A DNA stretch of 64,000 nt from Aphis gossypii (GCF_020184175.1 NC_065530.1:26141260-26205259), one strand, 5' to 3'; shown: positions 27,140 to 41,243, counted from the first letter of the stretch. Notes: generated by a model not told the origin, from the letters alone. A program made the numbers and translations.

Positions 27140-28519
27140 TGTAAATAGTTAGGTAGCCATTATAATAGTTCAATTCTCATGAACGCCATAGGTTCTCTTT
27201 TCCTCCTTTTTATCCAAGTATCCTATCATTGTAATTTTTAAAGAATTTTGTTATTATTTATTATTTATTTATTTATTTTTTTTTTTTTGATAATAAAGAT
27301 TTATCGCACACTATTATAGGTATTTTAAGATATGAATGAAAATCATGGTTAGAGACATAAGGAGAGCATTTAGCAATTAACGTAATGCTAAATTCTGAAA
27401 AGTTTGTATTTTATTTATATTAGACTTCATTGCATTTTCCTATAGTTGCAGGTCATAATATGTCAATATAGATTTATAAATAGATTTATAAAGAATTTAT
27501 AAATAATAAGTTTAGTATTGATGTTTGAATATTTGTTGTTATTAATTAAATTTTTAAATAGGCGTAATCGTAGATTTAAGATTACTCTTTAAGATTCAAT
27601 ACATCGTGTCCAGATCAGCCTTTTATTTAGGGTTAATCCGAGATATTTAGAATTTTATAGCATTTGAAATTTGAGTACCATTAATAAAGACGTTATTACA
27701 ATATAAATAACATTATTTGTGCACACAAAAAAACTTTGTTTTTAATTTAATCATTTATTATTTATATAGTATAAACCAAAATAAATCATTTATTGTTTGA
27801 GTGGAAATAGTTTATATCTAACAAAATCTTGGAGATCAACCATTCTATTATGCAGTAAGTTTCAAGTGTAGTATCATGACTGCTCGATGTCGAGAGAGAT
27901 CACAATAATGAGTGTGTTAAATTTGGATTCAAGTCGTCTTTTCAAATTAAACTAAACTAGTATTTTTCGTTATTTATTATGCTATTTATATTTGATAAAT
28001 TCAATAATATATTATAATTATATACCATATTATGTTATTATTATTAACTTTTCTGCCTATAACTTCAAGTATACCTTAGCAATTAAAGCTATTTATTTTA
28101 CTTTTTATTATTATATGTATATAATGTTTTCCAAAAACATTGTATTTATTATTAAGAGGTACCTAATTATTATAATCTTTATTTACTCTATGGAAGACGT
28201 AATATTATATTATATTTATATCATATTATATAGTTATATAAATCAAAATCATCTATGTATATCTGTAAATACTAAATACCGTAAGACAGTAATATATAGA
28301 TAATAATAAAATTATATTATAATGAAAATCATAAATAAAAATAATTTATAATAATATAAATATTTGGTGAAAATCTTAAGGATTCATTGTTATAATTATT
28401 ATTATTATTTTGTTTTTTTTTTTTTTACAACAATAACGTCTTAAATTTGTTTAAGGATAAATAATTATTTTACGAGTGAATATTGAATGTTTTAAATATT
28501 TGAACTTGATATGCTTATA

Positions 28520-28770
28520 AAAAATTAATTTTGTTTTCCGGTAGAATTTTTTTTTCACATAAAAATTTTGAATTTTCGAATAACTAATAAAGAACTTTTT
28601 ATTATATTTTTAAATTGCAGGTTTAAAAACAAAAATGTTTATGAATTTATAACTACAAAATAATTTATAATTTTTAAGTTTTTATGAATTTCGTCAAAAT
28701 TCTAATTTCAAATGCTTATAAAAAAAGATTGTGACTATTTTTTCGATATTTTTCAATTTAAAAATTAACA
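28520..28770 (-). repeat. Reverse-oriented fragment of the dispersed AT-rich repeat
   Basis: Read on the minus strand, a segment with AATTTTGACGAAATTCAT and then ATTATTTTGTAGTTATAA parallels 1770-1845 of the window. A small related piece (GCTTATAAAAAAG...TTGTGACTATT) is also near 50.71-50.74 kb. Confidence 0.45.
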
Positions 28771-31700
28771 ATTAATGAGTAATAATTGAATAGTGATAAT
28801 TTTTAATCGACAATTATATATACAAAATGTTAAATGTCTTACCTATATGTACATATGTTCATAACTATTATAATAGCTCAAAACAGTCGAAATATTTTGT
28901 AAATATTATTGTACGATAATAATACAAACATTTAGTAAAAATTTGAAATACCCTATGGTTATTTGTTTTCGAGTAATATTAAAAATTAAAACAAAACCGA
29001 TTTTGTTGAAAATTAGATTAGCGTAAAAATAACTGTTTTTCCTTAATTTTTTGTTTGTTTTTGTGAATACTAGGAATTTGTTAGTTTATTTTCTCTTAAA
29101 TTAAAAATTAAATCCAATTTCATGTCTAAAACAACCCCTATTTTTGTAAAATCGAAGTATTTTATCAACAATTTATTGTGTACTAATACACAAAAGAAAA
29201 AAGTACAAATCATAGTAAAATTAATATATTTATCGATCCTTTCCAGAAACTAAAAAATTAATATTGCGCTAAACTATAACATCTTAAATGAAAACGAAAT
29301 ATATTAACACAAATAACAATTAATATATTTAAATGTGTCCCCGAGATCAAATTTAAATAAAATTAGAAAATATAGTTTCAGAAATTAATTTAACTTAATA
29401 CATCCACAAGATTAAAGCTAATAATACTTAAATAATAAGTTTCAATCAAGAGTTTTAAAACTTCTTGATTTGTTATTTGTAATAAATATAATATTTTATT
29501 CTTTCTACATTAAACTACTGAACTCTAGATAAAAAGTTCAAGCAATTAAATATTTAGCAGCTTTCAATTTAATTTTTAAGCATTTAAAAATAATGATAAA
29601 AAAAAGTTTACAGTATGATTATCTAGTGTTGACTTACATTTAAATAGGATTTTTCACTTTCTAAAATTTTTTTAAAAATGTATGCAATACATAATATTTG
29701 ATTATATTATGACGTATACGTTTATGGTAAAATCATTTTAATCCATTCATATAAAATTAATTAATACTGTTTTAAATTTCTAAAACTAAATTTATTTTTT
29801 GTATGAAATTTTTTTTTGTCTAGTTTTAAAATAATCATACTTTTAAACTTAAAAAATAAATAGATATATGTATTATCTAATCAAATTTAAAATATTAGAT
29901 TTTATTTTACATTTGTGAGTAATTTTATTAGTATAAATAAAAATATAATTATCTTTTAAAATTAATTATTTTTTTATTTATTGCATATTTTATCAAAAAT
30001 TGTTATTCATGTAAATAAATTCAAGTTACAATTTTTAAATGCAGACATTTTTGACTGTATAATTTCAGTTACGTTAAAAACTGTTTGATATATTATCATA
30101 CTACACATTACCTAAAAGGCTAAAAACAATGTGCAATATAAAAACTCTTAAATAAAATACGTATATTTCAAAAAAGTAAGCTAAAACTATAATTACTTAT
30201 CAAATTGAAACTATTAAAAGTAAATTATTATAAATAGGTAGATAAAAGTTAAAATTATCTATATTATATAAACATTTTATTTTTATCTAATTTAGAACAA
30301 ATTCAACAAACAAAACAATCAATAATATTGTCAAAGTTTAAAATAAGAAATGTTGAGCCAATCCAAATCTAATAAAATGCATATAATTTTGAGTATGAAA
30401 TAAGTACGATTGCATAATTAATGGTTTAAACTAGGATTTATAATAAATATTATTTTACGATAGAAAACCTTAAAAGAACTTTTTTTAGTAAATAGGTTTA
30501 GCTAGTACGTGAATATTATGTCTCAATAAAAATATCATTAAAAACCACTCATGCATTTTATTAAGCATAGATTTCGATTATATAAATAGATTTTTAAACG
30601 ATAATCAAAATACGTCATCGTGATACTGTAGTATAATAAGTACTAAGTACTTATGTATATAACATGCGTGATACATTCAAAATAAATCCTTATAAAACTA
30701 ACTAGGTACCTACCTAACTCAGGAATAATATTTTAGGTAAACACGACACCAATTATTATTGAGAATACCACCATATTTTTTTTTTTTTACTAAAAATAAG
30801 TTTTTAAACATCATAAAAAATATAAAATCCTTTTAAATTAATTCATTATTAAGTGCAACAATAAAAAATATTGATAAGATTTGTTTTAATAAATAAGAGG
30901 GGATTCATTGAATTGTGTAATTGTAATATATCATGTTATGGTAAACAAATTAAAAACTAAGTTGATTAGGTATTCTTATTTTACTATTAAGTTATCATAC
31001 TAGTTATATTAGTTATCATATAAGTGTCTTCTTATTCAAGTAACAAAAAATAATTTTAAAGCAAAAACTTTAATCCACGATATACAATATCTTGTACGTA
31101 TTATAGACTGTATTTTATAAGTATACATAGCCATTAATAAAAAAAAAAAAAAAATGTAAAAGAAATAGGGGAAGTACGTAACTCTGATGTACAATAAAAA
31201 TTGATGGTACTTCATAATAAATTGTGTTTCAATAGTTGTGTTAAATATGAATTCCATGATTATTATTACATACAAAAAAATATACTGAATAGAAATGGTT
31301 TGTCAGCATTTATTTCCAAGTATATTTTATAACTTATTTAAATTAAAAAAATTATTTATTTTTATTTTTATAAATAATAATATGTGTTACACTAATTTCT
31401 TACAGAAACATTGCATACATCATAATTATAATGCGTATTATTGTAAATAATAATATCATATCACATAATGCAATTGTTACTTTTTAGTTTTTAACCTAAC
31501 CAACATATTATGGTATAAATAACTGTAAAAACCTAAATAATTTGAAAATGTCATTGTATAATATAGAAATAATAAAATATGTAATGACTACAGCAAAAGA
31601 CTTTAAAGTCTCTACGGTTAATATATTTTTAATTACAACTTAAGAATTTTATTCATATGAGGAATTATCATTAAATAAGTTTAAAAAAAATAATTCAAAT

Positions 31701-32361
31701 ATTATGTTATATAACCGCATAATATGTTGCCTTTGCTTTAATTATAGGTACATAACATAGAAAACGTTATGTTCAGAGTAATCCATTTACTCTGTCATTT
31801 TTAACATTACAGAGAATTCACCTATTACAAAGCATAAAGATAAGAACATTATAACATGTTTAATGTTAATATGAAATCGTTAGGAGGTTTTACTGGGTAT
31901 TAAATTTCTATGTAAGTTTTAATATTTTATTTTATTCATATGATCGATTGATTTATAAACCATAATATTGAACTATTAAAAATTTCAAAAATAAAAATAT
32001 TACATTATCTCTAATAGTACTAAACTTTGTGAAAATACTCGACAATTTTATTAACACAATTATTAAATCATAGATAAATATTAAATGCCACAATGCATAA
32101 TACGATCAAAATTTTAACGTTTTTATCATTTTATTAATTGGCGTAGTTTCAAAAACACAATATTTTTATCTTAATAGTTTCAGTGTCTAAAGTAGAACAA
32201 TATGCAGTTTCTTTTACAGTACATTATACAATTATATCGATGAACCTAAAGTATAATAATAATTTTAAGCTATATCTTAAAATAATAACCAAAAAACAAA
32301 AATTATAATTTGAACCAGTACCTACTACAGTTTTGATTATTTGAAAGCTCATAAAACTCAC

Positions 32362-32524
32362 CAGTTCTGTGAATAATACTCAATGCTTTTAAGATAAAAT
32401 CGAATATGCCTGTCGACTCCATATTGGCATGGTTCAATTGATATGTCAATGAACCATAGACGGTTAGGCCACTGTCGCAAGGCTTAACATGCTCGCACAA
32501 GCGTTTCCTCTCGTCGCCGGAAAC
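32362..32524 (-). CDS. Exon C: juxtamembrane exon of the TMEM272-like protein
   Basis: This 163-nt exon has 54 codons plus one base. The acceptor is GTGTTTCAG and the donor is AACTG|GTGAG. It encodes VSGDERKRLCEHVKPCDSGL and then a mixed polar and amphipathic stretch, with residues such as ESTGIFDFILKALSIIHRT immediately before the first membrane helix. Two cysteines (Cys10 and Cys16 of the exon) flank a short basic segment. The exon stands out from the surrounding AT-rich intron by its base composition. The last base pairs with the first two of exon D to make a Val codon at the start of helix 1. The role of this segment is unknown. Confidence 0.78.
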
Positions 32525-35177
32525 CTGAAACACATCATGAAAAACATGATATCAGCTACAACAGCACTATATTAAATACATTCAATTTTATTTACAGTAT
32601 ACATTTAGAAAATAATAATATTTCAATCTAATACAATATCGATTAAAATATCGTTTAAAACTTTTTGAATTATTAAAATATTTAAAATACGAAATAAATA
32701 ATAATAATATATAATATATACCTAATGAATAATTTTAATTATTATTCTAAATAACAATTAAATTTTAAATGTTTAACAATTTATAACACATATAAAAAAT
32801 AAATGTACTCAAAAAAATCATAATATGGAGAATATAGTTTAATTATAAAACATTCCCTAAGTTAATACCTATATTAACTCATTATGTAATAAAATTAAAA
32901 GACGTTTACCTACCTAGAAAATGTATGATATCATTTATTTTCTATTCCTAATATTTTTTAAAATAATCAAAAAAATAAATTAAAGAAATACGTGCATTTT
33001 TACTTATAACTAGATTTTGGACAAAGTCAATTATCTTATTTTAGTGTCCATCTCAAGAACTAATAACTGTACATTCCTACTTGAATTTTTTACCATATAT
33101 TTATATCAGAATTTTCTAAAAAAATTTTCTTATTTTGAACTATTTATAAAGATTTAAAATTATCAATTTTATTTTCTATAAATGTTGATAAAATGTCAAG
33201 AAGCTTGAACATTTAATCCGAGGTTTCTTATAAGTACCAATTAAAAACATTGACAATTTTCTTTTTATATCTAAGATTTCAAATTTTAATACAAGATTCT
33301 TCATAAGTTTTTCTTCTTATAATAAAAAGAAAGTTTACCAGAAAGTCTCATTATTTTTTTATGAGCGTTGGAAGCTAAAATATTTACGACATTGAGTATT
33401 CACCTATCAAATAACTACAGTTCTTCTCAAAAATATTTTAATATTTTTGTAGAATTCAAAAAACAATTGAAACAATTTTCAATAAATATAAAAATATTTC
33501 TATAATAATTAATAAATAATACTAATTAAACAATAAATGCATTGTTTAAGGTAAAAATTAAATTAACCTACAATAATACTAATAGCAAAATAAATAACTT
33601 AAATAGCTATATCATAAAATATACTTAATGATAAAGGCTAACAAACCACCTTTTCCTCAGAATCATTTTTTATATTATATGGTAATTCCTAAATACTATA
33701 GAAATTAGTTATTACCATTCTATTACAATAGGAATAAAATAATGATTTATGAATAATAATAATAATGTGTAAGAATAAACTTAATTTTTTAAATTGAAAA
33801 AAGTAAAAAACATAAAACAATTAAATTAAATTAAACAAAATCAGTATAATAAAACATAATTTATACAATACTATAAGGATAAAGCAAAAAGGGTTATATT
33901 TGGATTATCCTGACTCGTGCATATAAATAATTGTGGGTTTAATAATAGTGTGTATTTACCAATTTGATTCAGATTTTATAAAAATTGTTGATCTAAAACA
34001 TTTATACTACACAGTTTATCGTCTATTCTTGTACCTTTAATTTGAAGCTTTGAAAAAGATAACTAAGTTACCCCAGCATTATTATGTATAAATTATTTTC
34101 CATAGTTATTCACCTAATGTGTACTTTTGCGATAGCAACGATACTAAATCAGAATTTAATACACTGTTTATTATATTTTATTTATAAGTATAAATATGTA
34201 TAAATTTAAATTCAACAATAATAGTTTTCAAAATGTATTATGGTAACAAGATCTAAAATATCAACATATTTGAAATAAACCTAAAAGAAACTGTTAAATT
34301 GATAAGACTATAGAAAGATTGAATGTGACATGTTGCTTACAATGATTATTAAACTACTCAGCAGTCGAAAGTCATAGAAACTAAGTTTCTTTAAGACATT
34401 TAAGGTTAATGACATTTTACCGTGACATTAAACGACCGTTTAAAAAACATTATTTTTACATTTATTTCATAAAAAAAACTTCTATCCAGAAATAAAGATA
34501 AATTAATTTTGTGAAAATAGTTATTTTAATATTCAAAATGAAAATTATGTTATTTAATACACTTATACCTTAAATTCAATGTAATTAATCTTTTTAGAAT
34601 CTTTTAGTAAAAAATATAATAGATCAATTTTATCAATCATAATTCATAAAACATTAATTATTGCATCAAAGTGATCATAAATCATCTTTGATAGGTTAGA
34701 GAGGTAAATATAAATAACTAACCGTATATAATATAAATTATAGAATATAGAATATAGAATATAAAATCTTCTTAGATACTAATCACCATTATATTTAAAT
34801 GTACAATGATTTAAATTTTTTTTAAGTTCAAAACCTATACAATACAAAGTATTGTAATGAAAATATTATTACTTAATATAAATATGACATAAGGAATACG
34901 AGGGTTAAGTGATTAAAATAATTACATGAAATGTATACATTTATCATGAATTAAATTATATTTTTTTATGTACATTAAATATATAAATAAATTTTAAATG
35001 ATTATTAAATAAATCAGATTATCTAATTGTCGAATTCAGATATATATCTAATCCTATATATTGAATTTATTTAATTGGCCACGCTTTTATTTATTTGCAT
35101 ATGATTATACTAAGTAACTATAAGAAATTATATAACTAACTAATGTTATTTGAATTGAAAAAAAAAAGAATTCTTAC
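32525..35177 (-). other. Intron between exons B and C (2.65 kb)
   Basis: AT-rich intron with donor GTAAGAATTC and acceptor GTGTTTCAG. A copy of the old dispersed repeat lies at about 33.1-33.7 kb. Nothing else is recognised. Confidence 0.65.
33100..33675. repeat. Second copy of the dispersed AT-rich repeat
   Basis: It shares phrases with 850-2110, for example TATATCTAAGATT followed by AATACAAGATTCTTCATAAG, and finishes near CCTCAGAATCATTTTT where the first copy has CGTTCAGAATCGTTTTT. It lies within the intron between exons B and C. Boundaries are approximate. Confidence 0.45.
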
Positions 35178-35305
35178 TTGACTAACACTACTACTAGCTC
35201 TTCTTGATTCGTCGGGAAACATCTGTTTTTGTGTATATTGTGTATTCTTATACGGTGAAGAACTTCTTTGAGTATCTTTCAGAGTTCCTTTTGGAGATCC
35301 ATTTC
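35178..35305 (-). CDS. Exon B: short polar linker exon of the TMEM272-like protein
   Basis: This 128-nt exon has two bases that complete a Gly codon with the last base of exon A, then 42 codons ending SVSQ. The acceptor is TTATTTTTAG and the donor is CAA|GTAAG, which leaves phase 0. The peptide begins NGSPKGTLKDTQ and is rich in Ser, Thr, Gln and Lys with no hydrophobic stretch. It continues the disordered N-terminal half. It has one more S-P pair near its start and an S-S-P-Y stretch, but no full SPR unit. It is recognised as an exon from splice signals and phase continuity with both neighbours, not from homology. Confidence 0.75.
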
Positions 35306-38300
35306 CTAAAAATAAAAATAAAACCATCAAATTATTTACTATATATATATATAAATTATTTGATTGATATATAAATAGCGTATAAAAATTTAATTGTAAA
35401 TTTTAATTTTATTTATATAAATAGTATTATTTAACAAATATAACGCTTATAAGTTATAAGATATACCTACATTTTAAATCTTAAGATCATATACATAACC
35501 AGATAACCTTAATGTAGATTAAGATTTTGAGTGAGCTTTGGAATATTTATAAAAAATACTATAAATGATTTTATATTTGATAACACGGTAACTATTATAA
35601 ATTGAATATATTTTGTATACTTTAGATGTCAATCAATGGTTAGTGATTATTATTTTATTAGTTATGTCTTAGTTCTAGATTCTTTATGGAGCGACAATGT
35701 ATTGATTTTATAACAATATATATTTGTTTTTGTTTTTTGTATATCATTACCTTTTGGTGAAATATTTCAATCTTAAATTTCGAGAATAGTTTCTGGTAGC
35801 AATATAGAATTTCTTATGAAATAAAACCTAACGATTTATTGATAAAAACAAAAAAAAGAAGGGATTAAGGAAAAATGGGAACTTAATTTCGAAATCAGTT
35901 TGACCAATTGATTTTGTTTTTATTATAGTTCAAAAATAAATAACTGTAGAGACTATAGTTTATTTTTTCACCAACAATATTATATGTTAACATTTTTTAG
36001 CAGAATTATATATATATCAAATTATTTTTATTTTATTTATAGATATATAAAATTGTCAAATTAATTTGCTTTTTATCAATTTATGTATGACACAAGTTTT
36101 TGTATAACACATAATTTTAATGCGGTTTCCTATGAAAAGAGTGTTAATGATTATGTTAAGACAAAATGGTGTATAAAATTATATAACAATATGTACATCT
36201 GACGATGTGTACATATTATGATGAATTGAAGATGAAATGAATGCACTAAAAAATATAAACAGAAACAGCAACAGTACCTACAATTTCGACTGTTAATAAA
36301 GATAAAATTAAATTCTAAAATATAATCAACTTAAAAACAAAAACAATAATAAAATGTAGTACTATTTTAGAGTTAAATTATATCTTTACAAAAAAATAAA
36401 AATAAAAACTATTTTTTTTTTTATATAAAGCTGATATAAATTATATTTATTGTAAAAACAAAAATTCTAGAAATAATTAAAGGTACAATTTTCATTGTGA
36501 GTATTGAGCTGTTAACCACTTGTATAAGCCATCTAGCGTTACTCGCATTAACACTAGATATCAATATTTCAAATTCACATAACATTTAGTTGGATAATGC
36601 ATACAAAGTAATGTATGGTACTAAGCTTAATGAACTAAAGTCTAAAGTGATTATGAAATGTATTTATCTGTACATTTTTCATGAAATGATTTATTAAATC
36701 ATATTTTCAATATGTATTAACTTAGTTCATTTAATCTGCATAATTTGATTTTAAATAATCACAATATTTTAAATATTAATAATTTGTTATACATTAAACA
36801 ATATGTAAAAGTAGTAAAATAATAAAATGTAAAATGTACGTTGGTGATATTAATATAATAACACATGATATGTAATTTTGAACACTTTCATAACTCATTA
36901 TAAAAAAAAAAAAATTGATTTACAATTTTTTAAACTACAATTTACAAAAAGAATATTATAAAAGTAAATTTTGTAATTAATTTTAAAATAAAAATAAAAA
37001 AAATAAAAATGTTATAAATTTACTTAAATAAAACTAAGAAATAATACAAACGGTTTTGAAATATTTTTAGTAATATACGTATTTCAAAAAAATGTATCAT
37101 ACATTTATTGGAAATTTTTTGAAGATAATGCTCGTATTCTATTGGGCATCTTTTACCAAAGCATTATAACATGTATATTATTTTAACTAATCTAAAAATA
37201 ATGACATGCTCAACATTCTAAATAGGTATTGTTCTTTTTATAAATACAATTTTTTTTTTAATTATTCAAACATTTAATCACTACAAAAGTACAATAATTA
37301 TAAAATTACAAAATAACAAAAATTCTAAAGTTAAAAACGTATATCTTCAATATATATAATGAATTCTAGGATTCTTAATTTATTATGTGTTTAATGGTAT
37401 AAACAAATATGTTATTAAAATTACTTATATTAATAATATTGATCTTTAATTAGCTTAACTATAGCATCCTAAATTTTAACGTTCACTGTTTTACGCCCTA
37501 CCTAAATAAAATCTAGTCACGCAATGTTCTAGAGGCATTTTAAGTTAGTTTTAACGAATTATTTATAGAAATATAAATATTAAGTTACATACTGAATTGT
37601 CAACCCATAATATCATATATAAAATGTATTAATATTAAAAATATTTGTATTCGTTCAAATATTATATAAGTTACAGCTTTAATTTATACTTCTTTATAAT
37701 ACTATTTCTAATCTAGAGTAACTGAATAAATATGCGTTAATTATATTTTGAGCTATATTAAAATTATTAATTTTCATATATAACATTATAAAATATAGCT
37801 ATTATTTCAAATGTCTTTAGGTTAGGTTAATCTTATAGGTATACAATATAAAACTTAAAAGCTTAAACATAGACAATAGAATTCTATTTAAAAAAAAATA
37901 AGTATTTTATTTTTTGATTAGGTAACTAATTTTTGGGTATCTACTTAATATAATACAATATAAATGTCACTTATTAAATATTGAAACAAATAATGCCTTA
38001 AAAAAGCAAGACAGTTTTAAAATATGTGATTAAAAATAATTATAAACAGTAAAACATTTCTTATTCATTGTTTTATTTTTTCGCTTTAACTATTGACATA
38101 AAAACAAAAAACAAACGATGAGAGAGTTAAAATCCAGTAAACATCGACAAGTGATCATAAATAACGACGATTAAAAACAATAGACTTCACAATTTGAATT
38201 TAAACATAAAATTATAAGAATAATATTTAAAAAAATTATTATTTGAAAAAGTTTTCATTTAAATAACTAGTCTTAAATGTCAATGTTTCGAAATATTCTA

Positions 38301-39514
38301 TTTAAATACTGCATAGAGATAAGGTAATAATATTAGGTACTAATACTTCATTTTAATAATATTTATTTTATTATAATATGCCTTATTCACATGAAATGAT
38401 TGACCTGAAAAAATAATATCCTAATAGTTCTTCTTAATTTTTTGAATTCGAGAAAGTAATTTAAAAACTTTTTTCTCATTTAGTAAGCTAAATATGTCAC
38501 CAATGACACCCCTATTAAATAGTTAACTCACTACTCATATAACTCCTTATCTCACGTTCTTAATTAAGAAATCAAAAAAATACAACAACAAATTTATTTC
38601 ACAAAATTAATTTTTGTTAATCTTGAAATCTATTGACTAGAGTGACCAAATAGACCATACATATTGATACATATTGATCTCTTTACAATATAAAATACCA
38701 ACAGTGATATTACACTTTTCGGGATGATAACGAAGAATTAACTCAAGCAGAACTTTTAAATGCAAAAGTTCTATTAATGGTATTAAATTATTCACTAGCT
38801 TAGCAGCATCTCACAAAACTGTCGTTTAAATTCGCCAAACTAGTAAAGTCAATTTTCATATACATAACTAAATCAAGATACTCTATCTTCACAATATTAT
38901 AATAATAAATCTGTCATAAAACGCAATAAATTAAATCAAAAAAGAACTTAAAGCCTTTTTTCAAATACCTTAAAAAGCAACACATTTTTTACAACACAAT
39001 CACATCTCCTGTTTTTTGTTTATTCGGAGGTCACCAAAAATAAAAAAATGATATATTTTTAACATTTAACATCACACTACTTTATCACTCTAAGTTAAAA
39101 TTAAAAAACTCCGATAATCATGAATCGGTAAAATGCATCCGTGGTCCATTGGACATTGCCCAGACTCCAGTCATGCAAAATCATACTTTAATCATCCGAA
39201 AAATGTATCTACCGCGTGGAAACCTCATTTTTCGGATTCCTATAATAAACCTTCAAGTTGGGTACCTATGCAATAAGGAAATTAGAGATTTAACAGGATT
39301 TTATTAAGGACAAAAATCTATATATATCTCGTGCAAAATCAATTCAGTTAGATACAAATTTAAAACATTCTGATGTTAACATTAATTCATATTTCAATTT
39401 ATAGTCATCTGGTAAATTAGCTCAAACTAATTTCAAAAATGTTTTTAACCGTCTGAGTCACTTCTTTCTTAGATTTTTGACATCGCCCAAAATATCTAAG
39501 TAAAAATTAATACA

Positions 39515-39519
39515 ATTAT
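39515..39519. repeat. Target-site duplication, left copy (ATTAT)
   Basis: Five bases ATTAT directly abut the left LTR and recur immediately after the right LTR. Five bases is the usual duplication length for BEL/Pao integration. Confidence 0.88.
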
Positions 39520-39807
39520 TGTTTAGTGCGAAATCCGGTTAAAGTTAACACGGTATAACTCAACTAAATTTAAAAAGCTGGATGCTAGGTAATATAGGTA
39601 TTAAAATAACAACTAGATATTTAAAAACTAGTGGACTGTATTAATAGACATTTTCAAACAATAAAATAATAATAACATATGTATATAACATAAGAGAACT
39701 TAAATAACTATGTTAGTCCTAAACAAAATTACATATGCAGTGTAATGATTATAATAATAACAAAATATACAGTATCACGAATATGATAATAATAAGATTG
39801 ATAAGAT

Positions 39808-39827
39808 TTGATAACAATTGTTATCAA
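39808..39827. repeat. Perfect 20-bp palindrome in the LTR
   Basis: TTGATAACAA is followed directly by its reverse complement. The same palindrome is at 44529-44548 in the other LTR. It could be a dimeric protein-binding site; no function is shown. Confidence 0.8.
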
Positions 39828-40041
39828 CAAACAATATAATATTAAAGAAAGGGGGTAAGATACATCTGACCTGGTCGTCGTATTTATCCCAAAGGCGACC
39901 TGTTCACCACTTTCACGTCAGTGGACTCAGCAGATCGGCGCTCGCTCCGAACGGATACCAGTCACAAATCACTACGTATTACCGAAATAGCGGCGAACAA
40001 AAAAACAGGCGCTTATGTTCCGGTAACAGGCAACGGCGGAC

Positions 40042-40138
40042 GGCTACGACCCGCGCGACACAACAACGCGACGTAGTATAATATAATAGGGCTACAGACC
40101 CGCGCGACCCAACGACGCGGCGTAGTATAATATAATAA
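40042..40138. repeat. Two ~48-bp tandem units inside the left LTR
   Basis: Two consecutive units begin GGCTAC, contain GACCCGCGCGAC and end CGTAGTATAATATAATA; they differ by a few substitutions and one inserted base. The same pair sits in the right LTR at 44763-44859. A third, degraded start (GGCTACACACGCGAGAC) follows. Confidence 0.85.
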
Positions 40139-40431
40139 GGCTACACACGCGAGACAACGGTATAAGGGCTGCCTTGGGTATAACAGACGGCATTATGCAA
40201 CGCCTGTACAAAATACCTAGAAGGCAAGCCACACGTGCTACGCGGCACCACAAAAGAAAAGAAAAGGGCGACGGAGAGCCGGAGCACGCACACAACAACG
40301 CTACGACAATGGCGACAACAACGTGGTTTTTAACGACCAGTGCCATGACAATTAGGTCTTGGGAGACGCGGGCGCAGGGGGAATCAGTGTCCCCACCGTC
40401 TGGCAACACTGACAAATATCTGGTCCGAACA

Positions 40432-40444
40432 TCCTCCCGCCTTT
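40432..40444 (-). other. Polypurine tract next to the 3' LTR
   Basis: On the minus strand AAAGGCGGGAGGA sits directly before the 3' LTR start. It is all purine except one C and has the position and composition of the plus-strand priming site of an LTR element. Confidence 0.75.
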
Positions 40445-40628
40445 GAAAGCGATGAGCTTTCAAACTTTCTTGCACTGCAGGTCCTTGTAGACATGGTCTT
40501 CGAAGAAACATAAATTGAATACTAATAAAAATAATAATACTAATAATAATTACAATGCATAATAATATAATAACAAGGTAAAATAAAAACAAAAAGGAAG
40601 AAGATAAGGATATCGGTAATGGGTGCCT

Positions 40629-41243
40629 TTAGGGTCTTGGATCAATCGGAAGTTTCACCAACTTGACCACAGGTAGGGTCAAAGTTCCCTCACGTGTTTT
40701 GACAGTTGCCACACGCGTAATGTCATCCGCACCTGGATGGACTTGAACGATTCGACCGATCTGCCAGGACATGGGTGGTCGTGATGGTGTGTTGATAAGC
40801 TCCGTCAGACGAACCTTTTGAGGCAGAAGGATTGGATGTTTTGCATCTTCATCCAAGAATGCACGCTTCAATCTTCCAACGACGCGGATGATTCCCTTTT
40901 TAGAGACATCCGCAAAACCCAATAATCGTATGGTTTTTGATGAGAGTACGTTAATGAATCGACAAAGCGACAATGACGATAATGCAGGTAACTCCGTTGT
41001 AAAATCTTGCCATTTATTGATGATATCAGGCGGAGGCGGCTCATCCCAATCTAACTTTTCTATGCATAGCTCTTGCAGAACGCGCTTGGCCCAAAATATC
41101 ACGGGTCCCAACGTGCCAACTGGATCATATAGACGAGCAATTGCTGAAAGTATTGAGCGCTTAATTGGGTTGACTTGGTTGATATTAATATGATACCCTA
41201 AGATATCCGAATTAGTACTCCAATGCAAACCCAGTACTTTCAC
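40629..41243 (-). pseudogene. BEL/Pao pol remnant: RT connection segment, then deletion-fused integrase fragments
   Basis: This 204-codon frame overlaps the end of the first by four bases in another register and continues the reverse transcriptase from G-L-H-W (residues 5-8). It carries the conserved R-S-I-L-S ... R-L-Y-D-P-V-G segment (29-43) and reaches L-L-G-F-A-D (107-111), the start of the RNase H-like region. There it jumps (about residue 116, near 40895) to G-I-I-R-V-V-G-R-L, which belongs to the N-terminal zinc-binding region of integrase. It jumps again (about residue 150, near 40793) to P-P-M-S-W-Q-I-G-R-I, the C-terminal DUF5641-type tail that ends the polyprotein. RNase H and the D,D-E integrase core are therefore absent. 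No initiator of its own is expected. Confidence 0.88.

Larger units (their letters stand above)
18841..32361 (-). other. Intron between exons C and D (13.5 kb)
   Basis: AT-rich intron with donor GTGAGTTTTA and acceptor ATGATTTCAG. It holds part of a dispersed repeat near 28.5-28.8 kb, two short coding-like islands (19.40-19.59 kb on the minus strand, 26.99-27.14 kb on the plus strand), a (TTA)n run at 25296-25317, and long A or T homopolymers. The remainder has only short AT-rich open frames that I do not regard as genes. Confidence 0.65.
39520..40431 (-). repeat. 3' LTR of the BEL/Pao element (left-hand copy)
   Basis: This is the 912-bp partner of the LTR at 44241-45152, preceded by target duplication ATTAT at 39515-39519. 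It lies downstream of the pol remnant on the minus strand and follows the polypurine tract. Open frames within it (such as one of 87 residues on the plus strand) are duplicated exactly in the other LTR and do not look like genes. Confidence 0.93.

Noticed and set aside
27992..28303. 103-residue plus-strand frame rich in Ile, Tyr and Phe
   Set aside because: It has the composition of AT-rich noncoding DNA, no splice or domain signal, and lies in an intron.
39818..40592. Open frames of 87, 90 and 166 residues in the left LTR, and the matching frames in the right LTR
   Set aside because: They lie wholly or mostly within the LTR, recur in both copies and show no domain. They are chance frames in GC-rich LTR sequence.
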